Shown: in pieces, positions 36,490 to 49,879 of the stretch
Numbering within the stretch: the first letter of the stretch is position 1
Layout: every line of letters starts with the position of its first letter
Origin: Arcuatula senhousia
Lineage: Eukaryota; Mollusca; Bivalvia; Mytilida; Mytilidae
NCBI GenBank assembly: GCA_963971305.1
Contig: OZ020303.1
Location: 62,806,867 to 62,870,866 of the forward strand
Direction: 5' to 3'
DNA length: 64,000 nucleotides
Position numbers and translations under genes: made by a program
Notes under the pieces: model-generated
The model's database searches: none
Seen by the model: only the letters and a program-made list of their open reading frames with translations
What the model was told of the DNA's origin: nothing

Positions 36490-37920
36490 TAATGGATTTC
36501 TTGCAGGAACTTTTAAGACATTGCTGGAGAGATATTTTGGAACTTTTGTCTCTAAAACTTCCATAATTGGTAGATATATCAAGAACTCTCAGACAAAGCT
36601 CCCCTTTTTGTACTTGTTTGTCCGGTACAAACCTCATTTCTCAAAGAAAATATGTCGTCCTGTTAATATGTCACATCAGTTATCTAATGAAAGCATAATA
36701 TCTGATTTATTTATGAATTTATTATGCGTCATCATTGATCTAAGTAGTGTTTTATCTCCAATTTTATCTAAGTTCAGCAATCTTTTACGGTTATTTCTGA
36801 TAGAATTTCTTTGAACTAAGAATTGACTAAGAATTGTCGTATAAAAGTGGTCGGAAGACTTGACTTTATATATACCTGTTTAATCAAATGTTTCAGCGAA
36901 TCGCTTATGAAAAATAAGATTTTTATAGGTCTTTTCTTTGATCCGAATATAAAATAATATATAACTAAAGCAGATTTGAAACTGAAGTAAAATTTAGCTG
37001 AAAACCAAAACCTTCACAACAGATATGTATTATAACTCAAAAAGTCCATCAGAAGATTAAACTCCTTAAATGCTGTTTCAAAATTGAATTGTCGAAAAAG
37101 AAAATAACATTCTTCCATTATATATGACCCGACCCTGACGCTACAAAACTTTAAAATATACTTAGTTTGAGAATATCCTAAAGTACTAGTATATTTACTA
37201 TGGGAGTTTAGAATATTCTTAGACTTGAGAATATTTTTTGTTTTGTGGCGCCAGGGCCCAAACTTGGATATGGATTCCTCGTGGCTCCACGGCTGATATT
37301 AGCCATGATTACTTAACTTTGAAGTGTCCAGAAAAAGTCCATGGATTGTCCTTATAACGATAATATAATAATCTTTACAGGAAAGAAGTCGCAAAATTGA
37401 AATATCCTTAGAGCATTGTTTTAACTCATCCGCAGATGCTCTTCACCTCCATTTGTAATATATGCATAAGATGCCATTCGTACAGACATTGGTTAAATTA
37501 AGTACTTATTTAACGAACGAGTGGTCGACATATGGAATAAACTTACTGATACGTGATTCCAAATTGCATCATTCAACTCCTTAGGGAGAAAGATGAGATA
37601 TTGTCGCTTCGGGGCACTATTGTAAGACTAAGTGGTTTTATATTAGGATATTTCATTTGCAGACCATGAACTAATATTAGGAGTTAAAATGGCAGCACCC
37701 TGTATATAATTGCAAATCGTTTATCGCAACTAAGTTGTGCGAATTCCGACCAGTCCCCCGTGGTGCAAGACGGACAACAAAGGCTACTCTGGAGCAGGTA
37801 ACACTAGAGGTGGTGTGTCATGGGCTGAACAACATATGGCACATAACGAGTTTTTAAAAAAGTCGCTGTAGAGGCTCTTTAGCCTATAGTCACGACTAAA
37901 AAAAACCTTGGTTGATTGAA
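36490..37920. other. Intergenic region between convergent genes
   Basis: The UPF0489 gene and gene A are convergent across this region. A small foldback repeat (37131-37262) pairs CCCTGACGCTACAAAAC with TTTTGTGGCGCCAGGG and includes TTGAGAATAT repeats. Around 37730-37880 there is a GC-richer stretch with no recognised content. Confidence 0.5.
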
Positions 37921-37924
37921 ACTT

Positions 37925-37930
37925 TTTATT
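37925..37930 (-). terminator. Possible poly(A) signal, gene A
   Basis: AATAAA on the minus strand, about 30 bases after the gene A stop codon. Confidence 0.45.
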
Positions 37931-37960
37931 CAAAATATCACAATATGCTTCTTATAAGAG

Positions 37961-40900
37961 TTATTGTTCTTCTTTAGCAGACTTTGTACATGGTACATCA
38001 TTTGTACTTTTACCTTCATCATTGTTTCTTTCTAAAACAAAGTATGCATTTATATCAACCCCGGTATTTGTTGTATCTGTCTCCTCTGACTGAGCCGGGC
38101 GAACTTCGGTAGTGTTTGAACATTCATCGGGATCGAGAATGAAATAATGCGTCGAAGACGTACTATTGCTACCAAGTGGCTCCCGGAAGTATGAACTATA
38201 TACTACGTCACTTCCTGGATGCTGTAATGGCTGATTTGAAATGTCATCTGCAACTGTTTGATATATAATACTACTATTATCAGACGTTATCCTAGAATCT
38301 GTTTGATTTCCCCCTTGTCTCAGAATGACAGGATTAGATTTTATGCTTTCATATTTTGGTTCACTAAACGTTTTTGAGACAGGGTTTGTTGCACTAGGAT
38401 TGTCAACTTCTTCATATCGATGACTTACTGAACTGATTCTGTTATTTTCAACCGAAGAATCGACTGCATACATGGGGTTACCAGTCTGCAAAAAACATAC
38501 ATTGTAAATACAATTGTAGTATGTGTTAGAATAGCTCTAGATATAGATGTTAGATATCTGTTTTGTTAAACGATTGCAAACACGTTCATTTGTTCAATTG
38601 CTGAAAAATTCTGTAGCATTTATTGCCACTTGATTAGGATGCGGAAGTCTTATAATTTCCACTTTGTCCGTCAGTCGATCCGTCCACTAGTTTGCCCCTT
38701 TCATGTCCATATCCCTGATTTAACCGAGTACACGTTACTTAGGAATGAAGCAAGAGCTTACTAACTTATTTTGCCGACAAGGCCCTTGTTCAATCTTGAA
38801 AAACGTGATTCTTTTTACAAAATAGTTTTACTCTTAAATATTGTTAGATTTTTTACAACTATGTTAAATTTTACAGAAAATGATACAGTACCTGGTTAGC
38901 TGAAGGAGCGTTTTCGTTTCCTGGAGGTGGTCTTTTCATTTTTGTCCTGAAAATTGATAAATTAACTATAAAAAGTCAGCAGAAATAAGCATCAATTTAG
39001 CATACAAGTAAATTTTCTTTCGGTAATGACCCTGTCACACTATAACGTTTTAGCCAACGTTTGCCGACGTTTAAGAATTTATTTTTAACACGCTGGTGTG
39101 CGTTGCGTAAGTTTTGTAGTCGTTATGAACACGCTACAAACACGTTAGCGAACGTCAGCGTGCGTTGGTGAACGTCGAGTGCGTCGCAAATTTTTCAACA
39201 TGCTTAAAATTTCCGACGTTCGCCAACGTGTTAGAAATAAATTATTCGAACGCTAGGCATAAGTTAGAAGGACGTTATACACACGCTGATGGACGCTATG
39301 TGGTCGTTGTGCGCACGTTGAAATGCGTTTGACGAACGCTGAGCTAAATGGAAACGAACATGTCTAGAGATAATGCAGCGCACGTCTAGCGTCAGTGTAA
39401 CGACCAAGAAAACCTATTCAACGTGTTTATAACGTGTACAGAGCGCTCAGGGCGTCTTTGTAACGAACGAGTAGCGTATCAACCCAAGAATTTTATAAGT
39501 TAGATTGAATTACAAGGGGGGAAGTCAATTTCAAAAGCTTCAAATACTAATTCAAACCTGAAAAAAAAATCTTTTTACAAAAAACAATGATAAAAGCCAA
39601 ACAAATCTTGAATATAACAAGGATAACTTAGATGGTCTGGCATTGAAAGTAATTCTTGCAAATTGTAATACACCTGTCGTGTTTTCGGTGGACAATTTTT
39701 GGTAGAAAAATACTCAAATACAACGAGTAACGACAGTCTAACTTCAATACTCATTTGAAATAATGTGTATTTTTAATATTCAATAAGCACACGCGTTTTT
39801 CTCTGTTAAGGACTTCCGTCATGCTGTATGCGATCATTTAGTATTAGTCAAGTGTTATAAAAAGGATGCTAGGCAAACTCTACAGACCGATAATTCTTAC
39901 ATGTATATACTCATTTGATATTTTGAGAGTTTGTCAACAAGCGCATGTATTCTTCTCTGTATATTTTCGACATATCAAAATATAAAATCTACAATATATT
40001 TCATTGTTCTAGACTGAGTGCAAAAATCATCACTTTTGGTTAAAACGGCTTTAGAACAATTATACATTCATATTACCAGAACGCTGAAAACCAATATTTT
40101 TATAACGAAACTAAATTTACATGATGTATCTATAATTATTAATTAATCCAGCAATACATTTAAGCCAGATCTATTTGGGCTATTGTGAAATAATACTAAA
40201 GAAAAGAACAGAAATATCATATCTCCCCACCAAGAGAAAAAATAAGTTAGACTAACGCTACGAACGCGTTCTGCAGTCGTCACGCATGCGCTGGGCAAAC
40301 GTCGAGTACGCCGGACAAACGCTATAGATAAGTTTTGAATAAGTTTGTCGTGCGTTGCAGGTAGTTAGTCTGACGCTTTGTGGTCGTTCACCGAGATATT
40401 TTTTTGAAACTTTTTACAGCGACTGCCAACGTTTTCCAACGTTTTAGAACATTATTCGAACGTTCGGCACACGTTGGCTAAAACGTTATAGTGTGATAGG
40501 GCCATAAGGCGAATAATAAGACAATTACACTTACAAGAGATAACTCACAAAAAGCAGCAAAGTTCGATTTTACGACAAGTTGAGTTTTAACTTATGTACC
40601 CTTCCGGAGCACCTGAGTTTACTCTCATTTTGGTATAAATTCGGGATGTTGATTTTTTTCAGTTTGTATGTGGTTTTGTGCTTGGTTTTCTCGTGCTGTT
40701 ATTCTTTGTGTTTACTGGTTTTGTCCTTTTGGGCTTCCGACATTCGAAATTTTAATTTGATTATAACAAAAACTACATGGAACTTCAATGTGATGTAAGA
40801 AATGTTTGTCATGTCTAATTGCTCTTAAAATTTCAAATATAATAGGACTTCAAGCAGTGATTAAACTGTGTTTCTACCTCCAATCTCTCGACTTTTTCTG

Positions 40901-43896
40901 ATGCGTAATTACATCATTATTGAATTAATTTGAACATTTAGAGCTTGCTTTCACTGACTAGTAAACATTTAATTTTTCAGATTAATTATTGTTTGATGTG
41001 AAGCCTTGAAGGTTCATCTAAGTAGATGATATGTCACAAATGTCAAACCCCCAGCTGTCGAGGTTTTATATAACAGCAATTTGAAACAAAATAAGTATGA
41101 TTAAAGTTTCGTTGAGAGACAGGTTGGTTCTATATGGCTTTATGTTTGTCAAATGTAAAATTAATTTTGGTTCTATTTTTTAAACTTTGCTCTATAGCTA
41201 ATAACGCTGCATAAGTTGTATTCATCTAGGTTTTTTTTCAAATTTTGGAGCTTTTCTATAAGTCTTTTTAATTTATAGAAAAAAAGTAAAGAGGCACCAA
41301 TGGGGCATTCTAGTGTCAAAAGTCCAAAAGAGCAACGACAAATCCGTTTAACACGAACAAAACATAAAAAACCTACAAAATACCGGTAAAACGAACAGAA
41401 ATCAACAACGCAATATGATGAAGGAAATAGTTTTCTGGAAATTTTCCTGGTTTATTTAACAAATTCGTGAAAAGTTATATTTACCGTTTTTGATAAAAAC
41501 ACCTGCAGAGAACAAGTGCAATTACTGCTAGTACAGAGAGACCAACACCAATCCCAATACCAATAGCCAGTTCTGCCTCCATTACAGCGCTAGCAGCATT
41601 GTCCGTCCTTACATAGATATTATGGTTATCAATGTTATGCCTTTCCAGAGTCTGTGGCTTTTCCGTTGTCAGTTGTTCTGTGATTGTCGAAGGCAAAATT
41701 GTTAATGTCGTCGTATTCAATGAACTTGTCATTTTTGTCGTCGGTTGACCATTGTTTGGCAGCTCTGGGAAAAATTCTTCTTTGTAACCTGAAAATATTT
41801 AAAAAAAAATTATTTCTGCTAAGCATTAATGTTTTTCTTTATTGATGAAACTACACCCGTAAGGGTCAAATCAACATAGATATTTAGAACAATATATAGA
41901 ATACAAAACAATACAACATATCATACAATAGCGTGACATAAACATAACTAGACAGCAAATTAAAAAAAAACAAAAGCAAACACACACACACACACGCATG
42001 TCTGACAAGGATCTGAAGCCCTGAGTTATAAAGACTCACTGTTTAATAAAGACTCCAATATGACAGACAAGTTCGGTGTTGGGGTTTTAATAGAAACCGT
42101 CAAGATTGAGTATTCATGCCAATATTTGGGGTCACAAAATAATTTTGTATTGAACCTGTTTAAATTACAACGTCACTTATAATTTCAAGTTGTTTTACTT
42201 AAGAACAATGAGATTTGACTGTATAGTTGTATTTGTGGGTCTTCAAGGAAGATTACTTTGAAAAATCATAATACGCAAATAGCAAAAAATGCAAAGGCTC
42301 GGAATTCGAAAAAAGCTTGCCATTTGCGCTTCTTGAGTGACTAATTACCTGGTCCAGTGCAAATTTTGAATGTCGCTCGGCATCTGTTTCTGACATGCAG
42401 AACACCCTCATCGACTTGTATCGTGTTGTCATGGTTACAGGAATCAACACTATACTCCACTACGTCCAGACAGTCCACCTGTCCAACCGGAATCCTGCAG
42501 TCTGCATTGTAACCATGGTTACCGTTACAGACGACAGCACTACAGTAATGGTAACAGCCTCCTGCAATAGTAACATAATTGATCAAGGCTCGCGATCTCC
42601 TTTTTGCCTACTTTTTATGGTTCACTTATTAAAAAACCTTTCTTTTGGACAGATGCTGTTGTGTATTGCAAAGACTGTACGGAATATCACGATTTAAAAC
42701 AAAAACATAAAATACATCAAAATTTGAAATTTTGAAATGATTTCTTGATGTGTATACGGATTCTAAAATCTGAATATTATTTTTGAATTACTTGTGAGGC
42801 GAATGTCTAGAAGTTCCAAAACGTACATTTTTTAAAAAGATTCAAGGAAGCTAGCTTTGCAATATTCTGCACAATTTCTTCATTTTAAAAAAATTGTACC
42901 TGTCAAAATGTACATATTATTTGAATTCTAATGTTTTACTTTGAGATGCAGCAATGCATATAAATTTATTACCATGTACCAAGCCTTTCCAGGATCTTTC
43001 ACAATTCTTAAAGAAATTCATAGGGGGTCTTTCCTTGTCTTAAAGATACAAGAAAAAATAGAATATACAGGTATATGCAATTCAAATCGGTTTACAAGTA
43101 TCTTTGATATGTACTTTCAAATGAGATGGAATTACACAAGGATCTTTCTTCATTTTACATAGATATACACACAAAAAAAGAGAGAGAGATAAATAGAAAA
43201 AAGTGAAAGATATTTTTGTACAAACCTTTACAGCAGTGGTGATCAGGACAAGGCATTCTACAGATGATGGCTGGGTATTTTGTTTTCGCTGGTTTCTGCT
43301 TAGTTTTTACAGCACTGGGTATAAACGTTGCCACGTGATGTCGTCTCTTTTTCAGAAACAGCAATTACTTACATTAACATTTGCGCTACATGTATATCAA
43401 ACACTTATATTCATTCCACTTGTATCCCACATGCTTAACACAAACAACACAAAAGAAAATCGAACAAAATATCATGACATTGTTTTCCCAAAATTTCTAA
43501 TTTTGATATAAAATGTGAAATCAAGCATATACTGACGTAGATATAATGATCTTCCTTGGTCCAAATATGATTCATTTACATGTTTATATAGCCACAGGCT
43601 ACAGAAACAACGTTTTTACAAAAATACCGAATTTTACCATTTGATTAGCCAATCATTGTTTAGGACTCCCAAAGGATTTTTTTATGTAATAGATATTGTG
43701 ATAGGATGATGCAATTGACAGGTTCTTAAGTGCAATTAAAACAAAATAATGACTTGTAAGGTTCAACAAAAATATCTTAAAAAAAGCAAAAATACCATTA
43801 CATATGAAATACCCGAAGGTATAATTTTAGTTGACCACAGACAAGAACATGATACATTAAAAGGGAAAATAAGCCACAATTAAGGGATTTTGTCAT
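37961..43896 (-). CDS. Gene A: single-pass receptor-like protein
   Basis: Exons in transcript order: 43896-43813, 43295-43226, 42561-42349, 41788-41485, 38946-38892, 38485-37961. All borders are AG/GT and the phases agree, giving about 416 residues. Order: signal peptide (starts MTKSLNCGLFSLLMYHVLVC), a module with twelve cysteines (IICRMPCPDHHCCKGGCYHY ... RCRATFKICTGPG, residues about 38-121), a Thr/Pro-rich stalk, a transmembrane helix (IGIGIGVGLSVLAVIALVLC, about 195-217), a basic stop-transfer (FYQKRTKMKR) and a tail of about 190 residues. The tail has HYFILDPDE (Tyr near 356), AYFVLERN (near 390) and other tyrosines (HRYEEV, PKYESI, IIYQTV). It is probably a surface receptor or adaptor-recruiting protein. 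I do not recognise an exact family. The module's GC-x-A/G-x-F-x-x-C ending resembles other bivalve extracellular domains. First exon and second acceptor are the least certain. Confidence 0.7.
39026..40505. mobile_element. Foldback element copy 1, in gene A intron
   Basis: The left end ATGACCCTGTCACACTATAA and right end GTTATAGTGTGATAGGGCCAT are inverted repeats that continue through CGTTTTAGCCAACGT. About 400 bp at each side is a degenerate field of AACG/CGTT words, enclosing an AT-rich core. TA precedes the left end; AA follows the right end. No ORF. It lies in the intron between the transmembrane exon and the juxtamembrane exon of gene A. A close copy is at 46094-47525. Confidence 0.85.
40560..40760 (+). 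repeat. Dispersed repeat, same family as 51150-51360
   Basis: 'GGAGCACCTGAGTTTACTCT', 'TTTTCTCGTGCTGTTATTCT' and 'TTTACTGGTTTTGTCC' are shared with 51180-51320. Coding potential here is repeat-derived. Confidence 0.6.
41285..41420 (-). repeat. Dispersed repeat fragment beside gene A TM exon
   Basis: 'GAGGCACCAATGGGGCATTC' and 'CGAACAGAAATCAACAACGC' match the copy at 34960-35165. It ends about 65 bases from the gene A transmembrane exon donor. Confidence 0.6.
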
Positions 43897-43899
43897 TAT

Positions 43900-45000
43900 G
43901 CTAGCATCCATATATGGACAAATTTGTTTTCCGGTAAAACGATCGTTTTGGAGACGCAAATCATATCTTTTGTACAACCTCATATTGCCAATTCGGAAGG
44001 AAATCTCAAAAATAGCTTTTCTATGTCAAATATCAATAGATGTTTACAAACGTCACTATGAAGAAAGCTGCTATCTCAATTCTGATGCCACTACTTTTGT
44101 CTTTCAAGGTTTTTAATTTAAAGAATAGCATCTTTTCTATGAAACAATTACTTGACATACGAGTATACCACCAGTAAAGTTATTTTGAAATTATAGATCT
44201 TCAATTTATTCAGACATTAAGCTAATAAAGATAAAGCAGTTCCCTTTGAAATGGAAGTATTGTGTGGGTAAAACGACTTGCTGACATCTTATCATTTCAT
44301 ATAAAATAGTCATTTTTTATTAAAAAAAATGTGTCATTTTTTCATGCATACCTGGATAAAAGTAAGAACAATTTATCTATAATTTGAAAAAAAGCCTTCA
44401 TTTTTAGACAAGAAGATCCCATAAACATGAACCGCTCACCTTCTTACCATAGGATGCTGTGTCTCATTAAACATTAATCAACTCAAGTTAGGGTAGAAAG
44501 CACCCTTAACTGCTTAAAATACAGTATACACAGTTACAAAGCTTTCAGAGAAAAAAGACTTTTTAAAAAAATTATGAAATCGACAGAATAACAATTAAAA
44601 AGGGCATAAGGTTCAACAGAAGAGCATTTGAGCTGAACGATTTAGCAATGCTAACATTTTCTCTAGGTCTTATGGCATGTACGGGTTTCGAGAAAAAGAG
44701 TGAAAACTGCAAAAGAGTTGTCAATTTTCAGAAATAAGGGGAAAAAGTATAATATGAAAAAATCGTCTCAAAATAAAAATTTGTTTAGAGTTTGATGCAG
44801 AAGAAGGGAGTTTGCTTCGGATTTCTCTATCTCTATACTTTTTGAGCTATAAGCCAACAGACTGATTTGCCACCTCCTTAATTCACGGCTATGTCAATCT
44901 ATTTCAGTTACTTGCAGTTAATGTAATTGTGTCGTTCAGACATACATGACATACACATATCTTTTTTTTTTCATTCTTTTGAAAGTATTTTGAAATATAG
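43900..45000. other. Spacer between genes A and B
   Basis: About 1.1 kb separates the putative first exon of A from the last exon of B. It is AT-rich with no supported exon or repeat. Any promoter of gene A should be here, but none could be identified. Confidence 0.4.
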
Positions 45001-45006
45001 TGATAC

Positions 45007-45012
45007 TTTATT
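45007..45012 (-). terminator. Possible poly(A) signal, gene B
   Basis: AATAAA on the minus strand about 60 bases past the gene B stop codon. Confidence 0.45.
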
Positions 45013-45072
45013 TAAAATAAACATAAAAACAATCATTATCAAGGGCAAAAGATTGTTCTTAAAACAGAACTT

Positions 45073-48000
45073 TTATGTTACTTTCTCAAGTACAAAATAA
45101 TCATCCGAGATTTTATTGTTTATCTTTTCCGGTTGTTTGACATTTTCCTTTTCAACAGCTTCTCTGTCAAGAATAAAATAAGACCCAGTGGAGTCATAGG
45201 GTGTGGCATATTTGTCCTTTTCAAGGGTTTCCTTTTTTCTACTATATTCTACTTCGTCAATTGGAATAAAATATTCCGGATATGTTTTCGTTGACCATCT
45301 AGATTTGTGTTTGATTTTGTCTTCGTCTGTTGAATTGTCATCTCTTTCAATTTTCACACTTGATCCGTTCTTATCTAAGACGTAATAGTGACCATTTGCA
45401 ACTTTATCTAAATCTGTCTGATCATTGTTGTGCTCTTTACAAATGTTGTAGATCGGAATATTGCTTAATCTTTTGCTTGATGACATATTTGCCGCATCGT
45501 CATCAATTTCTGTGTACACGTTATCATAATTGGGAGAAGTTGTTTGCGTATAAGTTCTTTCAGGCTGTAAAAAGTAGATAAAATGTTATAAGCATTGTCT
45601 CATATTCCAGTTGCATCTTCATTGTGTCAGTGGCTAGATTTTTCAATAATTACAACCCATCTTGATTTTCCAGTTACGGTTTTCTATACTCATTTTCGTA
45701 TTATCAACCCATCTCTTTCATGTCTTTTGCTAGATGTTTTACTGTTCTGTCTTGTTCTTGTCATATTTATGACCAAAATTTTGTAAAATGAACATAAAGC
45801 AAACAATAATGAGTTAAAATCAATGAAATGTATTGGATTGGTTGAAACTGAACGCTCGTCATTTCATTAAATATTGTTTTTCGTAATTGGTTGCAACGTT
45901 ATAGCTGAACAGCAAAAGGTTTTTTTTTTCTTCAATCTATATAATTTAATCTTAAATATTCATTAAATTTTAAACAAATCAAAGACAAAGCAAATGATAA
46001 ATCAGTTACTTTGTAGTGTAGTTTAATAGCAGTTTGATTGTTACCCTATTGGCAGGTACCCAGAATATTTTACTTTATTGTTCTAACCGTCTAATGGCCC
46101 TGTCACACTATAACGTTTTAGCCAACGTGTGCCGAAGTTTTAGAATATATTTTCAACACGCTGGTGTGCGTTGCGTAAGTTTTGTACACGTTATGAACAC
46201 GCTACAAACACGTTATCGAACGTCAGCGTGCATGCGTTGGTGATCGCCGAGTGCGTCGCAATTTTTCAACATGCTTAAAATTTCCGACGTTCGCCAACGT
46301 GTTAGAAATAAATTATTCGAACGCTAGGCATAAGTTAGAAGGACGTTATACACACGCTGATGTACGCTATGTGGTCGTTGTGCGCACGTTGAAATGCGTT
46401 TGACGAACGCTAATCTGAATTGAAACTTACGTGTCTAGCGATAATGCAGCGCACGTCTAGTGTCAGTCTAACGACGAAGAAACCTATTCAACGTGTTTCA
46501 AACGTGTACAGAGCGCACAGAGCGTCATTGTTACGAACGAGTAGCGTATCAACCCCAGAATTTTATAAGTTAGATTGAATTACAAGGAGGAAAGTCAATT
46601 TCAAAAGCTTCAAATACTTATTCAAACCTGAAAAAAAAATCTTTAAAAAAAACAATGAACAAAGCCAAGAAAATCTTGAATATAACAAAGATAACTTAGA
46701 TGGTCTGGAATTGAAAGTAGTTCTTGCAATTTTAATACACCTGTCGGTTTTCGATGATTTTTTTTTGTAGAAAAATACTCAAATACAACGAGTACCAATA
46801 GTCTAACTTTAATACTCATTTGAAATAATGTGTATTTTAAATATTCAATAAGCACACGCGTTTTTCTCTATTAAGGACATCCGTCATGCTGTCTGCGATC
46901 ATTTAGGATTAGTCATCTACAGACCGGTATTTCTTACATGTCTATACTCATTTGAGATTTTGAGAGTTTGTTAAAAAGCGCATGCATTCCTCTCTGTATA
47001 TTTTTGACATATCAAAATATAAAATCTACACTATATTTTATTCTTTTAGACTGAGTGCAAAAATCATAACTTTTGGTTAAAAATGGCTTTAGAATAATTA
47101 TACATTCATATTACCAGAACGCTGAAAACCAATATTTTCATAACGAAACTAAATTTCTATAATTATTAATTAATCCAGCAATACATTTAAGCCAGATAAT
47201 AGATCTATTTGAGCTTTAAGAAATTAACAGAAATCCTAGGTCTCCCCACCGAGAAAAAAAATATAAGTTAGACTAACGCTATGAATGCGTTCTGCAGTCG
47301 TCACACATGCGATAGGCAAACGTCAAGTACGCCGGACGAACGCTATAGATAAGTTTTGAATAAGTTTGTCGTGCGTTGCAGGTAGTTAGTCTGACGCTTT
47401 GTGGTCGTTCACCGCGATATTTTTTGAAACTTTTTATAGCGACTGCCAACGTGTTCCAACGTTTTAGAAAATTATTCGAACGTTCGGCACACGTTGGCTA
47501 AAACGTAATAGTGTGACAGGGCCATTAGTAAATCTTTTTATTTACCAACTGCATTTTTTTTCTTTTTTTCAAATACTAGTATACCTTTCTTGGTTTTTTC
47601 TTTGATTTATTTGTCTGTTTTGTTCTGAAAAAAAAAGCCATATGAAATACTTTAAAGTGTTAGTACTATGTTACGTTTTTAAGTAAATTATTCTTAATTG
47701 AATACGTCAAGTAAGTATCAGTTATGCAATGAAATCTGTCAATGCATATTGCATCTTTTTTGGGTTGTACATTAATTATTTTCTATGCTTTTAATATTTT
47801 TCATAAAAAAAAACTACAATTAAAGCTTTGAAGTTCAAATAATATTTTAATATTTTGCGTTTTACTCAACATGTCTACGTAGTGCGTTTTATCTTTCTAT
47901 AGACGACAATGAAGTGAGGAATAAGTTTACGCGACACAACCTACAAAAACAAAAAATCCACAATTGATAACAAGTAACAGCAGTCTTCAATGTGAGCATG

Positions 48001-49870
48001 GTGAACTGTTCATTCATTGCTGCAGATTGGAAATTGTACTATTAATCATGTTAATGATCTTTCATATTTTGTGATTTCACCGATTTTTTTTGGTAACCAA
48101 TCAAGATTTTAGATTGCAGATAAAAATTATTATTTTCAAATATTTGAGAAAAAAAAGTTTTACAAAAATGTTCTTTCACAAACCTTTCTCTATAGAAAAT
48201 ACAAGCTAAGACAGCAATTATCAAAGCCAGAACTGGTATAATTGCCAAAGCACTTTTCCACTCTGATCCTTCAATTCGTCTCAAACCATCCACCGACATG
48301 TCCTTGGTTTTTGGTATCTGTGTTGTAGTTGTTGGCTTTCGCTTCATGTTGTTGTATGTTGAAGTTGTCTTGCTTGGTATTTTAGACTTAATCGTTGTCG
48401 TGGTAATGTTTGTCGATTTATGGCAACTTGATTTCTTATCTTAAAAAAAGAAAAAGAAAAATCACACAAACAACATTGAATGTATATTTTACCATTACAA
48501 TGCATATACATATTTATTTTGCTTTGGATATTTCAGCATGGCTTGAGCGCTACTGAAAAATTACATTTAACTGATAATGAATTCGAGGGACAATTTTTAA
48601 TTATAGCTTGAATGGCAAATGTATATTTGGTCACTATTTGAGCTCTATATGAGATAAAAAAAGATGGACTGAAGCCTCTATTATCCTCTCTAAATACATG
48701 TATGGAACATTGCCTCAGTCTATCTTTTTCCTAAAAGCAAAAATTGTTTGAATCATATGTCAAAATTACCACAAAAATGTAGAAACTATTGATTTAACTA
48801 AGAAAACCATGCATGCTAAAATCCAAATCGTAGTTTGTCATATTGTATAAGTTCATGTACACGTATGTTCTTTACAATACTGGAAACTGGTAAGTTTATG
48901 AAGAGCCATTATATTCAGTAATACTTTACATACCTGGATTTGCACAAAATTTAAAATTTCCTTGACATCCATTGTCCACCCATAAATAGAATTGTCCGTC
49001 ATCATCATCAAAGCCAAAAGTTTCACCGTCATTTCGACAGTTTGCTTGTTGTAAAACACAAACGCATTCTGGGTCTTTAATATAATTGGGTAGTGGGCAA
49101 CGGACTCTTTCTTCATCACTGATACAAAGTAAATTGGTACATTTCTTGTAGCTGGTGGCTAGATAAAAACAATCAAATTCATAAAGCACATATTATGCCC
49201 AGTGAAGGGTCAATGGTTAGAACTGAGAAAATTATTACTGTCTCAGGGCTAGAAACAAAAAGTGGGAAAAATGCAAATTACAATGATATCAACAAAATGA
49301 AACTTAAGTGTCTCCTCAGTCCTGTCCTCAGTGCCATTGACTGTTTAAAAAAGATCCAAGAAATTTCACTTATTGGTTATTTTTTGGATTAAATATAAAA
49401 TTTAGCTTAATTTCGTTTTGTAAGGATGAACCAATGTCGATTTTATCCAAATATATATATTTTTTTCTGCAATTTTCGTTGATTTTACAATTGAAAAGAA
49501 AGTGATCCGCATCTTCAATGATGTGGGCAATATTTGTATACATCCTTTATTGTTTAATTTACTGTGACTAATACGACTTGACCTCTTAAGAGGACAAATG
49601 ACTAATCACTTTTAATTCCTTAATCTGCTTATATTTTTAAAAGAAGGAAAAAACGCCAGTTTTCATCAATTGTAGCATCGAACAAATATTATATTTCACA
49701 TTACATTAAGATTTACCCCTATATGTACTTCATGTAATAGAAATGATATATATATATTTTTTTAAATTGTACGTATTGAAAATTTAATATTATTTTGAGA
49801 AAAAAGGCTAACTTACCACTACAACAAGGACTGGCGTGGCAATATGTAGCCATATTTGTTCCTGTGGTAT
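45073..49870 (-). CDS. Gene B: receptor-like paralogue of gene A, 5' incomplete
   Basis: Exons in transcript order: 49870-49817, 49158-48934, 48439-48184, 47624-47585, 45564-45073. They read through in frame for about 354 residues; the signal-peptide exon is not found. Order: cysteine-rich module (TYCHASPCCS ... LWVDNGCQGNFKFCANPG), Thr/Lys-rich stalk (TTTTIKSKIPSKTTS), transmembrane helix (WKSALAIIPVLALIIAVLAC), basic juxtamembrane exon (RTKQTNKSKKKPRK), then a 163-residue tail. The tail has HYYVLDKNG, EYFIPIDEVEY, SYFILDREA and, at the very C-terminus, DYFVLEKVT. Exon sizes and phases mirror gene A (short Cys exon, Cys exon, TM exon ending phase 2, 40 nt exon, last exon phase 0), so the two are tandem paralogues. 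The acceptor at 49871 is weak. Role unknown; receptor-like by architecture. Confidence 0.7.
46094..47525. mobile_element. Foldback element copy 2, in gene B intron
   Basis: The ends ATGGCCCTGTCACACTATAA and GTGTGACAGGGCCAT are inverted and flanked by TA on both sides (46092-46093, 47526-47527). Most of its length aligns by eye with copy 1 at 39026-40505, with small indels in the core. It lies in the intron between the juxtamembrane exon and the tail exon of gene B, one intron further 3' than copy 1 in gene A. Confidence 0.85.
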
Positions 49871-49879
49871 CTATTGTTT

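Noticed and set aside
39026..47525. Idea that the two foldback copies duplicated together with genes A and B
   Set aside because: Exon mapping puts them in different introns (before versus after the juxtamembrane exon).
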